Below are positions 39,448 through 47,422 of a stretch of DNA of 64,000 nt, piece by piece. The DNA comes from Nocardioidaceae bacterium (GTDB taxonomy: Bacteria > Actinomycetota > Actinomycetes > Propionibacteriales > Nocardioidaceae): positions 228,411 to 292,410 of the forward strand of contig JAGIBL010000005.1 in assembly GCA_017744365.1 (NCBI GenBank). Direction: 5' to 3'. Positions within the stretch are counted from its first letter, which is position 1; each line of letters opens with the position of its first letter. A program made the translations under genes and the position numbers. The notes under the pieces are model-generated. The model was not told where the DNA came from. It did no database searches and was given only the letters and a program-made list of their open reading frames with translations.

Positions 39448-40818
39448 GTGAGTTTCGTCGGGGCCTCACGACACGCGGAGGCCGTCCAGCGGCTGCGCGA
39501 GTCCTACGCGGCCATCCCCCCTGGCCAGCCCGTCCGGCTGGCGAAGAAGACCACCAACCTGTTCCGTCAGCGCTCCGCGAGCAGCGCGCCCGGGCTCGAC
39601 GTCGCCGGCCTGTCCGGGGTGATCGGCCTGGACATCGAGGCGCGCACCGCGGACGTCCAGGGCATGTGCACCTACGAGGACCTGGTCGAGGTCACGCTGC
39701 GCTACGGGCTGATCCCGTACGTCGTCCCGCAGCTGAAGACGATCACCCTCGGCGGTGCCGTCACCGGCCTGGGCATCGAGTCGACGTCGTTCCGCAACGG
39801 GCTGCCGCACGAGTCGGTGCTGGAGATGGACGTTTTCACCGGCAGCGGCGAGATCGTCACCGCACGCCCGGACAACGAGCACGCCGACCTGTTCCGGACC
39901 TTCCCGAACTCCTACGGCTCCCTCGGCTACGCGACCCGCATCCGGATCGCGCTGGAGAAGGTCCCGCACTACGTGGCCCTGCGTCACGTCCGCTTCCACG
40001 AGACCGACAAGCTCGCCGCGGCCATCGCCGAGATCACCGAGACCCGCACCTGGCAGGGCCAGCCGGTCGACGGGCTCGACGGCGTCGCCTTCGAGCCGGG
40101 GGAGTACTACCTGACCCTGGCCCGCTGGACCGGCGACCCCGGCGGCACCAAGCCGAGCAGCTACACGGGGCAGCAGATCTACTACCGGTCGATCCGGGAG
40201 CGCGAGAGCGACCTGCTGACGATGCACGACTACCTCTGGCGCTGGGACACCGACTGGTTCTGGTGCTCGGGTGCCTTCGGCGCGCAGAACCCGACGCTGC
40301 GCCGGTTCTGGCCGCGGCGCTGGCGGCGCTCGGACGCGTACATGAAGCTGCTCGGGCTGGACCGCCGCTTCGGCATCGCCGACCGGCTGGACCGGCGCGC
40401 CGGGCGACCGCAGCGGGAGCGAGTGATCCAGGACATCGAGGTCCCCGTCGAGCGGATCGGCGAGTTCCTGGACTGGTTCGACGCCGAGGTCGGTATGCGG
40501 CCGGTCTGGCTGTGCCCGCTGGTCGCGCACCAGGAGTGGTCGTCGTACCCGCTGGAGCCGGGCCACACCTACGTCAACGCCGGCTTCTGGGGCACCGTGC
40601 ACGTCGGCCCGGACGCGCCGAACGGCCCCAAGAACCGGGCCATCGAGGCCAAGGTGCACGAGCTCGACGGCCACAAGTCGCTCTACTCCGACGTCTTCTA
40701 CGACCGCGAGACCTTCGACGTCCTCTACGACGGCCGGAATCTGGCGACGGTGAAGCGACGTTACGACCCCGAGGACAGGTTCCTCGACCTCTACGACAAG
40801 GCTGCCAGGAGAAGGTAG
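39448..40818 (+). CDS. tmsA: FAD-dependent oxidoreductase of 10-methyl fatty acid synthesis
   Basis: The 456-residue FAD-linked oxidoreductase has a DHCR24-like PCMH FAD-binding region (LGGAVTGLGIESTSFRNGL and TFPNSYGSLGYATRI). Paired with the downstream methyltransferase it corresponds to the TmsA/Bfa reductase, which reduces 10-methylene-stearoyl chains to 10-methylstearoyl (tuberculostearic) chains. The reaction is assigned from the gene pair. GTG 39448 stands 6 bases after TAGGGT (39436-39441). The next gene is 9 bases away. Confidence 0.82.
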   Translation: MSFVGASRHAEAVQRLRESYAAIPPGQPVRLAKKTTNLFRQRSASSAPGLDVAGLSGVIGLDIEARTADVQGMCTYEDLVEVTLRYGLIPYVVPQLKTITLGGAVTGLGIESTSFRNGLPHESVLEMDVFTGSGEIVTARPDNEHADLFRTFPNSYGSLGYATRIRIALEKVPHYVALRHVRFHETDKLAAAIAEITETRTWQGQPVDGLDGVAFEPGEYYLTLARWTGDPGGTKPSSYTGQQIYYRSIRERESDLLTMHDYLWRWDTDWFWCSGAFGAQNPTLRRFWPRRWRRSDAYMKLLGLDRRFGIADRLDRRAGRPQRERVIQDIEVPVERIGEFLDWFDAEVGMRPVWLCPLVAHQEWSSYPLEPGHTYVNAGFWGTVHVGPDAPNGPKNRAIEAKVHELDGHKSLYSDVFYDRETFDVLYDGRNLATVKRRYDPEDRFLDLYDKAARRR

Positions 40819-40827
40819 AGAACGACG

Positions 40828-42120
40828 ATGAGCATCCTCGCCCCGACCACCTCGATCGCCGACGCGTTCAGCCAGCTGCTGATCGGTGAGCTGCCCTTCC
40901 GCTTCACCGCGTACGACGGCAGCAGCGCCGGCCCCGAGGACGCGCCGTACGGGCTGCACCTGAAGAACGAACGCGGCCTGTCGTACCTGGTGACCGCGCC
41001 CGGGGACCTCGGCCTGGCCCGCGCCTACGTCACCGGTGACCTGGAGCTCCTCGGTGCCCACCCCGGTGACCCGTACGAGGCGCTGACCCACATCAAGGGC
41101 AGCAGCGACGGGCTCAAGTTCCGGCGCCCGTCCCCGGGCGAGGCGCTCGGCGTGCTGCGCTCGGTCGGGCTGGCGAACCTGAAGCCGCCGCCGATCCCGC
41201 CGCAGGAGCACGCGCCGCGCTGGCGCCGGGTGATGGAGGGCTTCCTGCACTCGCCGGAGCGCGACGCCGAGGTGATCCACCACCACTACGACGTCTCGAA
41301 CACCTTCTACGAGTACGTGCTCGGCCCCTCCATGACCTACACCTGCGCCTGCTTCCCGACCGAGGACGCGACGCTGGAGGAGGCCCAGTTCCACAAGTAC
41401 GACCTGGTCTGCCGCAAGCTCGGCCTCCAGCCGGGCCAGCGGCTCCTCGACGTCGGCTGCGGCTGGGGCGGCATGGTCCGGCACGCGGTCAAGCACTACG
41501 GCGTCACCGCGCTCGGCGTCACCCTCTCGGCCGAACAGGCGGCGTGGGCGCAGCAGAAGATCAAGGAGGAGGGCCTCGACGACCGTGCCGAGGTGCGCTT
41601 CCTGGACTACCGGGAGGTACCCGAGGGCGACTTCGACGCCGTCTCCTCGATCGGTCTCACCGAGCACATCGGGGTCGGCAACTACCCGGCGTACTTCGGC
41701 TTCCTGCGCGACAAGCTCAAGCCGGAGGGCCGGCTGCTCAACCACTGCATCACCCGCGCCCACAACAAGAACACCCGGACCGGCGCGTTCATCGACCGGT
41801 ACGTGTTCCCGGACGGCGAGCTGACCGGGTCCGGCCGGATCATCACCGAGATCCAGGACGCCGGCCTCGAGGTGCAGCACGAGGAGAACCTGCGGGTGCA
41901 CTACGCCAAGACCCTGGCCGGGTGGAACCGCAACCTGGTCGAGCACTGGGACGCCTGCGTCGCCGAGGTCGGCGAAGGCACCGCGCGGGTCTGGGGCCTG
42001 TACATCGCGGGTTCGCGGATGGGCTTCGACACCAACGAGATCCAGCTGCACCAGGTGCTCGCGACCAAGACGGTCGACGGCGTCAGCGGCTACCCGCTGC
42101 GTCACGACTTCGGCGTCTGA
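40828..42120 (+). CDS. tmsB: SAM-dependent methyltransferase of 10-methyl fatty acid synthesis
   Basis: The 430-residue protein is of the cyclopropane-fatty-acid synthase/UfaA1 family. An N-terminal family-specific domain precedes the methyltransferase core. The core has HHYDVSNTFYEYVLGPSMTYTCACF, the SAM loop LLDVGCGWGG, SIGLTEHIG and the NHCITR block. It would methylate the double bond of oleoyl phospholipid at C10. A ribosome-binding AGAAGG lies upstream within the tail of tmsA. Together the pair accounts for 10-methyl C18 acids found in many actinobacterial membranes. Confidence 0.86.
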   Translation: MSILAPTTSIADAFSQLLIGELPFRFTAYDGSSAGPEDAPYGLHLKNERGLSYLVTAPGDLGLARAYVTGDLELLGAHPGDPYEALTHIKGSSDGLKFRRPSPGEALGVLRSVGLANLKPPPIPPQEHAPRWRRVMEGFLHSPERDAEVIHHHYDVSNTFYEYVLGPSMTYTCACFPTEDATLEEAQFHKYDLVCRKLGLQPGQRLLDVGCGWGGMVRHAVKHYGVTALGVTLSAEQAAWAQQKIKEEGLDDRAEVRFLDYREVPEGDFDAVSSIGLTEHIGVGNYPAYFGFLRDKLKPEGRLLNHCITRAHNKNTRTGAFIDRYVFPDGELTGSGRIITEIQDAGLEVQHEENLRVHYAKTLAGWNRNLVEHWDACVAEVGEGTARVWGLYIAGSRMGFDTNEIQLHQVLATKTVDGVSGYPLRHDFGV

Positions 42121-42169
42121 GTCTGGCGAATTCCGCGCGAAGCGGGCGTTGGCGCCGCAGGATGGTGCG

Positions 42170-43240
42170 ATGCTTCGCTGCTCTCGGGTCCTGCTCGCCC
42201 TGCTGACGACGTGCCTCGTCGCCGGCGCGGTGCCCGCGTCGGCCCGCGAGGCGCCCCTGGGCCAGGACCCGATCGTGCCCGGTGCGTCGTACCGGGGCGA
42301 CTTCCCGGACCCCGGCGTGGTCCGAGCCGGATCCACGTACTACGCGGTGTCCACGAGCAGCGGCGGGCTCAACGTGCCCTCGCTGGCCTCGCACGACCTG
42401 CGCACCTGGTACGCCCGCCGGGCGAGCGCGGCCAGCCCCGCCGGCGACGCGCTGCCCCGGGTGGCCTCGTGGGCCGCCGGGGTCGAGCAGCCGGACGGCC
42501 GGTTCCGCGCTCCGGTGTGGGCACCCTCGCTGGCCCGGATCGGTCCGGGTCGCTGGGTGCTGGCCTACGCGACCAAGCTGCGTGGCTCGCCGTACCAGCG
42601 CATGTGCATCTCGGTGGCCACCGGCACCTCGCCCGCCGGCCCCTTCGTGGACCGCTCGACCAAGCCGCTGGTCTGCCCGCTGCGCGGTGCGATCGACCCC
42701 TACGTCTTCGTGGCGCCCAACGGCCGGCCCTGGTTGCTGTGGAAGATCGACCGGTCGCCGGCGCGGATCTACACCCAGATGATGGACCGGACCGGGACCC
42801 GGCTGTCGGCCTTCGACAAGCGGCACTACCTGATGGGGGCCGCCCAGGCGTGGGAGCGCGGCATCGTGGAGAACCCGGCGATGGTCCGCTACCGCGGCCG
42901 GTACTACCTCTTCTACTCGGGCAACGACTACGCCACCACGCGCTACGCGATCGGCTACCTGGTCTGCAGGACCTGGTACGGCGGCTGCGTCCGCCCGCGC
43001 AAGCGGCCGCTGATGCCGAGCATGCTCGGCCTGGCCGGACCCGGCGGCGGCAGCCCGGTCATCGACACCGCCGGGCGGCTGCGGCTGGCCTACCACGCTT
43101 GGACGGCGGGCGCGGTCGGCTACCCCGACTCGCTGGAGTGCCGGGCCACCCTCGCCGGCTGCGGGCAGCGCCGACTGTACGTCGCCTGGCTGGATGCGCC
43201 GCGGCGGACCGGGTACCTGTTCATCCGCGCGGCGCGCTGA
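42170..43240 (+). CDS. secreted GH43-type glycoside hydrolase
   Basis: The 356-residue protein has a signal peptide ending near VPASARE and a five-bladed propeller typical of GH43. Candidate catalytic residues are the general base in GDFPDPGV (Asp 47), the supporting Asp in GAIDPYVF and the general acid Glu in GIVENPAM. The end (LRLAYHAW) is also typical. Arabinan or xylan side chains are likely targets, but this is not certain. A close paralogue follows. ATG 42170 lies 6 bases after a CAGGAT box. Confidence 0.8.
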   Translation: MLRCSRVLLALLTTCLVAGAVPASAREAPLGQDPIVPGASYRGDFPDPGVVRAGSTYYAVSTSSGGLNVPSLASHDLRTWYARRASAASPAGDALPRVASWAAGVEQPDGRFRAPVWAPSLARIGPGRWVLAYATKLRGSPYQRMCISVATGTSPAGPFVDRSTKPLVCPLRGAIDPYVFVAPNGRPWLLWKIDRSPARIYTQMMDRTGTRLSAFDKRHYLMGAAQAWERGIVENPAMVRYRGRYYLFYSGNDYATTRYAIGYLVCRTWYGGCVRPRKRPLMPSMLGLAGPGGGSPVIDTAGRLRLAYHAWTAGAVGYPDSLECRATLAGCGQRRLYVAWLDAPRRTGYLFIRAAR

Positions 43241-43303
43241 TCGGCGCACCCCGGCAACGATCTGGCGAAAACCCCTGCAAGACGGACGATTCGACCGCAT
43301 CAT

Positions 43304-44395
43304 GTGCGCGTGTCATCTGCTTCTCGGGCTTCACGCTCCTCCGTTCTCGTCCTCGTTCTCGTCCTGCTCGCGACCCTCGTCGCCGGTGAGCAGAGTGCCC
43401 AGGCGCGCAGCCACGACCGCTACCGCCCGGGCCACCGCTACTCCGGCGACTTCCCCGACCCGAGCGTGCTCCGGGTCGGCGCGAAGTACGTCGCCTACGG
43501 CACCAGCACCGGTGGCCGGAACCTGCCGGTGCTCCAGTCCAGGAACCTGCGCCGGTGGAACGCCCGGCCGGCCAGCCGGGTCAACCCGGCCGGCGACGCC
43601 CTGATCCGGGTGGCCCGCTGGGCCCGCGGCGTCCGGGGCGCGCACGGCCGGGTCCGCGGCGCGGTCTGGGCGCCGGCCGTCACCCGGGTCGCCCGGCACC
43701 GGTACCTGCTCGCCTACGCCACCCGGGTCCGCAAGCCGCACCCGCGCCGCGGCCGGATGTGCGTCTCGGTGGCGGTCAGCCGAAGCCCGCTCGGACCGTT
43801 CCGCGACCGGTCGCGGCGGCCGGTGGTGTGCCCGCGCCGCGGCGCCATCGACCCGCAGATCTACCGCCCGCCCGGGCACCGTCGGCCCTGGTTGCTGTGG
43901 AAGGTCGACAGCCGGCCCGCGCGGATCCTCATCCGGCCGATGAACCTGCGCGGCACCCGGCTGCTGCCCGGCTCGCGCACCCGGGTACTGGTCCGCCCGA
44001 AGCAGCGCTGGGAGGGCCGGATCGTGGAGAACCCCGGGATGATCCGCTACCGCGGCCGGTTCTACCTCTTCTACTCGGGCAACCGCTACGCCTCGCGCAA
44101 GTACGCCGTCGGGTACCTGATCTGCCGGACCTGGAGGGGCGGCTGCCACCGGCCGCGGCGCAAGCCGCTGCTCGCCTCCCGCGGCCGGATCGTCGGCCCG
44201 GGCGGGGCCGCCCCGTTCGTCGACCGGCGCGGGCGGCTGCGGCTGGTCTACCACGCGTGGCAGCGCGGCAAGGTCGGCTACTCGGCGCGACCGGTCTGCC
44301 GGCGGCACCCGGCGCGGTGCGGGCAGCGCAAGCTGTACGTCGCCACCGTGCGGCCCGGCAAGGCCGGCGTGCTCCGGGTGGTCCGGCGTCGGTAG
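43304..44395 (+). CDS. secreted GH43-type glycoside hydrolase, second copy
   Basis: The 363-residue paralogue of the preceding gene shares GDFPDPSV, GAIDPQIY, RIVENPGMIRYRGRFYLFYSGN and LRLVYHAW, so the three acidic residues are kept. The N-terminus has a signal peptide. It is far richer in arginine than the first copy (RRPVVCPRRG, HRPRRKPLL), so it should be very basic and could bind acidic wall polymers. The start is GTG 43304 or GTG 43310. The latter is 6 bases after CATCAT. A TCTGGCGAA motif occurs upstream of both copies (42122 and 43261). Confidence 0.78.
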   Translation: MRVSSASRASRSSVLVLVLVLLATLVAGEQSAQARSHDRYRPGHRYSGDFPDPSVLRVGAKYVAYGTSTGGRNLPVLQSRNLRRWNARPASRVNPAGDALIRVARWARGVRGAHGRVRGAVWAPAVTRVARHRYLLAYATRVRKPHPRRGRMCVSVAVSRSPLGPFRDRSRRPVVCPRRGAIDPQIYRPPGHRRPWLLWKVDSRPARILIRPMNLRGTRLLPGSRTRVLVRPKQRWEGRIVENPGMIRYRGRFYLFYSGNRYASRKYAVGYLICRTWRGGCHRPRRKPLLASRGRIVGPGGAAPFVDRRGRLRLVYHAWQRGKVGYSARPVCRRHPARCGQRKLYVATVRPGKAGVLRVVRRR

Positions 44396-44418
44396 CCGCG
44401 GCTCGGTAGCCTTGGTCG

Positions 44419-45177
44419 GTGAGCCGTCCCGATCCCCGCGCGCAGACCGCGACCGTCGTACGACGTGAGGCGTTGTCCGCGCACCTGGTCCGGATCGTGC
44501 TCGACGCCCCCGGGTTCGTCTCCACCGGTGTGCCCGACGAGTGGGTGGCGCTGACCGTGCCCGGGCAGTACCAGAACCGCTACTACACGGTGCGTGCCCT
44601 GGACGGCACCGAGCTCACCCTCGACGTCGTGGTGCACGAGCGCGGCCTGGTCACCGAGTGGGCGCAGACCGACTGCGTGGGTGACGTGGTCGGCATCTCC
44701 GAGCCCAAGGGGTCGTTCCTGCTGCCGCCGTCCGCGCAGTGGCTGGTGCTCGTCGGTGACCTGACCGCGCTGCCGGCGATCGCCCGGATCGCCTCGTCGG
44801 TCTCGCTGCCGGTGAGCGCGTACGTCGAGTCCTCGGACGGTGCCGTGCCGGGCTACGTCGAGGGCGTCACCTGGGTGGACCCGCCGTCCCCGGGGGAGAG
44901 CGGGCTGGCCGCGCTGGTGCGCTCGCTGAGCTGGCCGGAGGGGCCCGGGTACTTCTGGATGGCGGGCGAGTCCGCGCAGATGCGGGACATCCGCAAGCAC
45001 GTGCGCCACGACCTCGGCATGGCCTCGACGTCGTACGACGTGATGGGCTACTGGAGCGGCAGCCGAGGGCGGCAGGCGCGCGCGGTGGACCCGCGGCCGA
45101 TCTACGAGGCCGGCAAGGCTGCCGGCAAGAGTGACGAGCAGATCTGGGACGACTACGACAGGGCACGGCATGAGTGA
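44419..45177 (+). CDS. siderophore-interacting protein (flavin ferric reductase)
   Basis: The 252-residue SIP/ViuB-type NADPH-dependent ferric-siderophore reductase has the FAD motif NRYYTVR, the LVLVGDLTALPAI nucleotide-binding stretch and the C-terminal FWMAGESAQMRDIRKHVR to GYWSGS block. It should release iron from imported siderophores in the cytoplasm. GTG 44419 lies 6 bases after TAGCCT (44407-44412). The 3' end overlaps era by 8 bases, so the two are cotranscribed, although their functions are unrelated. Confidence 0.87.
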   Translation: MSRPDPRAQTATVVRREALSAHLVRIVLDAPGFVSTGVPDEWVALTVPGQYQNRYYTVRALDGTELTLDVVVHERGLVTEWAQTDCVGDVVGISEPKGSFLLPPSAQWLVLVGDLTALPAIARIASSVSLPVSAYVESSDGAVPGYVEGVTWVDPPSPGESGLAALVRSLSWPEGPGYFWMAGESAQMRDIRKHVRHDLGMASTSYDVMGYWSGSRGRQARAVDPRPIYEAGKAAGKSDEQIWDDYDRARHE

Positions 45178-46099
45178 GCCGATCGAGGGGCACAGGAGCG
45201 GCTTCGCCTGCTTCGTCGGCCGTCCGAACGCCGGCAAGTCGACGCTGACGAACGCGCTGGTCGGGTCGAAGGTGGTGATCACCTCCTCGAAGCCGCAGAC
45301 CACCCGGACCGTGGTGCGCGGCATCGTGCACCGGCCGGACGCGCAGCTGGTGCTCGTCGACACCCCCGGGCTGCACAAGCCGCGGACCCTGCTCGGCGAG
45401 CGGCTCAACGACCTGGTGAAGACGACCTGGGCCGAGGTCGACGTGGTCGCGGTGTGCTTCCCGGCGAACGAGAAGCCCGGCCCCGGCGACCGGTTCATCG
45501 TCAACGAGCTGGCCAAGGTGCGCGGGACCGTGAAGTTTGCGGTCGCGACCAAGACCGACCTGGTCGGGCCGGACCAGCTTGCCGCGCACCTGCTCGCCAT
45601 CGCCGAGCTCGGCCGGGAGACCGGGACCGACTGGGCGGAGATCGTGCCGGTCTCGGCGGTCAATGGCGACCAGGTGCAGCTGCTCGCCGACCTGCTGGTC
45701 GCGAGGCTGCCGGAAGGTCCGCCGCTGTACCCCGACGGTGAGCTCAGCGATGCCCCCGAGGAGGCGATCGTGGCCGAGCTGGTTCGCGAGGCCGCGCTCG
45801 AGGGGGTCCGCGACGAGCTTCCGCACTCGATCGCGGTGGTCGTCGAGGAGATGGGCCTGGACCCCGACCGCCCGGCCGACAAGCCGCTGCTGCGCATCCA
45901 CGCCAACCTGTTCGTCGAGCGCGACTCCCAGAAAGGCATCGTGATCGGCCACCGCGGTGCCCGTCTCAAGGAGGTCGGCACCGCCGCGAGAAAGCAGATC
46001 GAAGCCATCCTCGGCACCCCCGCCTACCTGGACCTCCGGGTGAAGATCGCCAAGGACTGGCAGCGCGACCCCAAGCAGCTCCGCCGCCTCGGATTCTGA
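45170..46099 (+). CDS. era: GTPase Era
   Basis: Era is an essential GTPase for 16S rRNA 3'-end processing and 30S assembly. The 309-residue protein has G1 GRPNAGKST, G2 TTRT, G3 DTPGLHKP, G4 TKTD and a C-terminal KH domain with the GHRGARLKEVG loop. ATG 45170 sits inside the upstream gene. The TGA overlaps the first unit of the 32-bp repeat array by two bases. Confidence 0.96.
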   Translation: MSEPIEGHRSGFACFVGRPNAGKSTLTNALVGSKVVITSSKPQTTRTVVRGIVHRPDAQLVLVDTPGLHKPRTLLGERLNDLVKTTWAEVDVVAVCFPANEKPGPGDRFIVNELAKVRGTVKFAVATKTDLVGPDQLAAHLLAIAELGRETGTDWAEIVPVSAVNGDQVQLLADLLVARLPEGPPLYPDGELSDAPEEAIVAELVREAALEGVRDELPHSIAVVVEEMGLDPDRPADKPLLRIHANLFVERDSQKGIVIGHRGARLKEVGTAARKQIEAILGTPAYLDLRVKIAKDWQRDPKQLRRLGF

Positions 46100-46191
46100 C
46101 GCTGACCTGGCGCAAAGGTGCACGTGTAGGACGCTGACCTGGCATGAATGCGCACGTGTAGGACGCTGACCTGGCGCAAAAGTACGCGTGC
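46098..46191 (+). repeat. three tandem 32-bp repeats (left array)
   Basis: Units begin at 46098, 46130 and 46162, each starting GACGCTGACCTGGC. The first and third continue GCAAAG/GCAAAA; the middle has ATGAAT. All end in a C-ACGTGTAG-like tail. The period is exactly 32 bp with no spacers. The same unit is found inverted on the other side of the DUF559 gene (47226-47347). Confidence 0.9.
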
Positions 46192-46197
46192 CGGGTG

Positions 46198-46231
46198 TCC
46201 ACAGGCCCCGGCGCAGCCCGGTTGTCCACAG
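46198..46231 (+). promoter_or_regulatory. paired TCCACAG boxes upstream of the DUF559 gene
   Basis: TCCACAGGC occurs at 46198 and 46225, 27 bp apart; the second is preceded by TTG and forms a perfect TTGTCCACA DnaA-type box. The second copy is 46 bp before a GACCCT -10-like box and 58 bp before ATG. Both spacings equal those upstream of comEA (5920, 5947, 5993), and the following bases GGCC-CG are shared too. Confidence 0.55.
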
Positions 46232-46282
46232 GCTTCGCGACGCCGGTCGCCCCTGGCGCTCCGAGACAGCGACCCTGCGTCG

Positions 46283-47227
46283 ATGAACCGACGCCTCGAA
46301 CCATGGGACCTGCTCAGCCGCGCCGACCTCGATCTGTCGCGCCCGTTCTCGACCCGGTACGCGCGCCGGCGCGGGCTCGACAGGAGACAGCTCGCCCGGC
46401 TGCTCGCCGCGGGTCTCCTGGTGCGGCCGGTGCACGGCGTCTACCACGGGGCGCACCTGAGCGACTCCCTGGCGCTCCGGATCGCCTGTCTCCGTCAGGT
46501 CGTTCCCGAGGATGCGGTGGTGACGGACCGGACGGCGGGGTGGCTCCACGGCGCGCGGATGATCCTCGCGCCCGGCTCGCATCTCGTGGTCCCTCCCGTC
46601 CAGGTTTTCCAGGCCCCCGGACATCGGCTGCGCAACGGACTGACCGACAGCGGTGAACGCATGCTCCGGTCACGCGACGTCACCGAGATCGAAGGTCTGA
46701 GGGTGACCACTCCGCTACGCACCGCCTGCGACCTCGGACGCCTGCTGCATCGCGACTCCGCGTTCGCAGCCCTGGACTCGATGCTGGGACTCGGTGCGTT
46801 CTCCTCGTCCGAGCTGGTCGCCGAGGTCGGGCGGTTTCGTGGTTACCGAGGAGTGAGGCAGCTGCGAGCGTTCGCGCCACTCGCCGATCCCGGATCGGAG
46901 TCGTTCGGTGAGTCGGTGCTGAGACTTCGCTGGTACGACGCCGGCAGCCTGCCGCGGCCTCGTACCCAGATCGTCGTCGTTTCTCCCCGAGGCAGCTTCG
47001 CCAGCCTGGACCTGGGCGATCCCGAGCTGCGTTATGCCGCGGAGTACGACGGCGAGGACTTCCATGGCCCGGAGCACCGCGAGCACGACGTACGCCGGAG
47101 GAATTGGCTGGCCGCCGAGGGGTGGACCGTCGACGTGTTCCGTCGCGAGGACGTGTTCGGTCGCGCGCAGCACGCCGAGTTCACCCTGCTCCACGGCGTC
47201 GAGCTGGCCCGCCTTCGCGCACGTTGA
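46283..47227 (+). CDS. AbiEi-like / DUF559 nuclease-fold protein
   Basis: The 314-residue protein has an N-terminal AbiEi-like winged helix (RYARRRGLDRRQLARLLAAGLLVRPVHGVY) and a middle AbiEi C-terminal-like region (LRVTTPLRTACDLGR). Its C-terminal DUF559/Vsr-like endonuclease fold carries LDLGDPELRYAAEYDGEDFH, HDVRRRNWLAAEGWTVDVFR. The Asp/Glu and EYDG residues fit a PD-(D/E)xK-like site. These proteins are abundant in actinobacteria and usually annotated as type IV antitoxins, but no AbiEii toxin is adjacent. The gene is bracketed by inverted arrays of a 32-bp repeat and shares a promoter layout with comEA. Confidence 0.72.
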   Translation: MNRRLEPWDLLSRADLDLSRPFSTRYARRRGLDRRQLARLLAAGLLVRPVHGVYHGAHLSDSLALRIACLRQVVPEDAVVTDRTAGWLHGARMILAPGSHLVVPPVQVFQAPGHRLRNGLTDSGERMLRSRDVTEIEGLRVTTPLRTACDLGRLLHRDSAFAALDSMLGLGAFSSSELVAEVGRFRGYRGVRQLRAFAPLADPGSESFGESVLRLRWYDAGSLPRPRTQIVVVSPRGSFASLDLGDPELRYAAEYDGEDFHGPEHREHDVRRRNWLAAEGWTVDVFRREDVFGRAQHAEFTLLHGVELARLRAR

Positions 47228-47347
47228 CGTGCATCTTTGCGCCGGGTCGGCGTCCAACACGCGCACCTTTGCGCCGGGTCGGCGTCAAACACGCGCACCT
47301 TTGCGCCAGGTCAGCGAAAACACGTGCACCTCTGTGCCGGGTCAGCG
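47226..47347 (-). repeat. four 32-bp repeats in inverted orientation (right array)
   Basis: The units read on the minus strand match the left array (GACGCCGACCCGGCGCAAAG and close variants). The core CTTTGCGCC recurs with a period of 32, 32 and 31 bases (core starts near 47236, 47268, 47300 and 47331; the last is diverged, CTCTGTGCC). The array begins within the DUF559 stop codon and ends about 75 bases before the ABC transporter gene. Confidence 0.9.
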
Positions 47348-47422
47348 TTGCTGACATTTGTCATGGGGAGGAGGTGACGGGCGGGGGAGGTGTGGGGGTG
47401 GTGGGTACAGGAGGGTGAGGGC

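Noticed and set aside
46283..47227. Complete type IV toxin-antitoxin pair
   Set aside because: Only the AbiEi-like protein is present; the following gene is an ABC ATPase and not an AbiEii nucleotidyltransferase.
46098..47347. CRISPR array
   Set aside because: The 32-bp units are directly contiguous with no variable spacers, and no cas genes are near.
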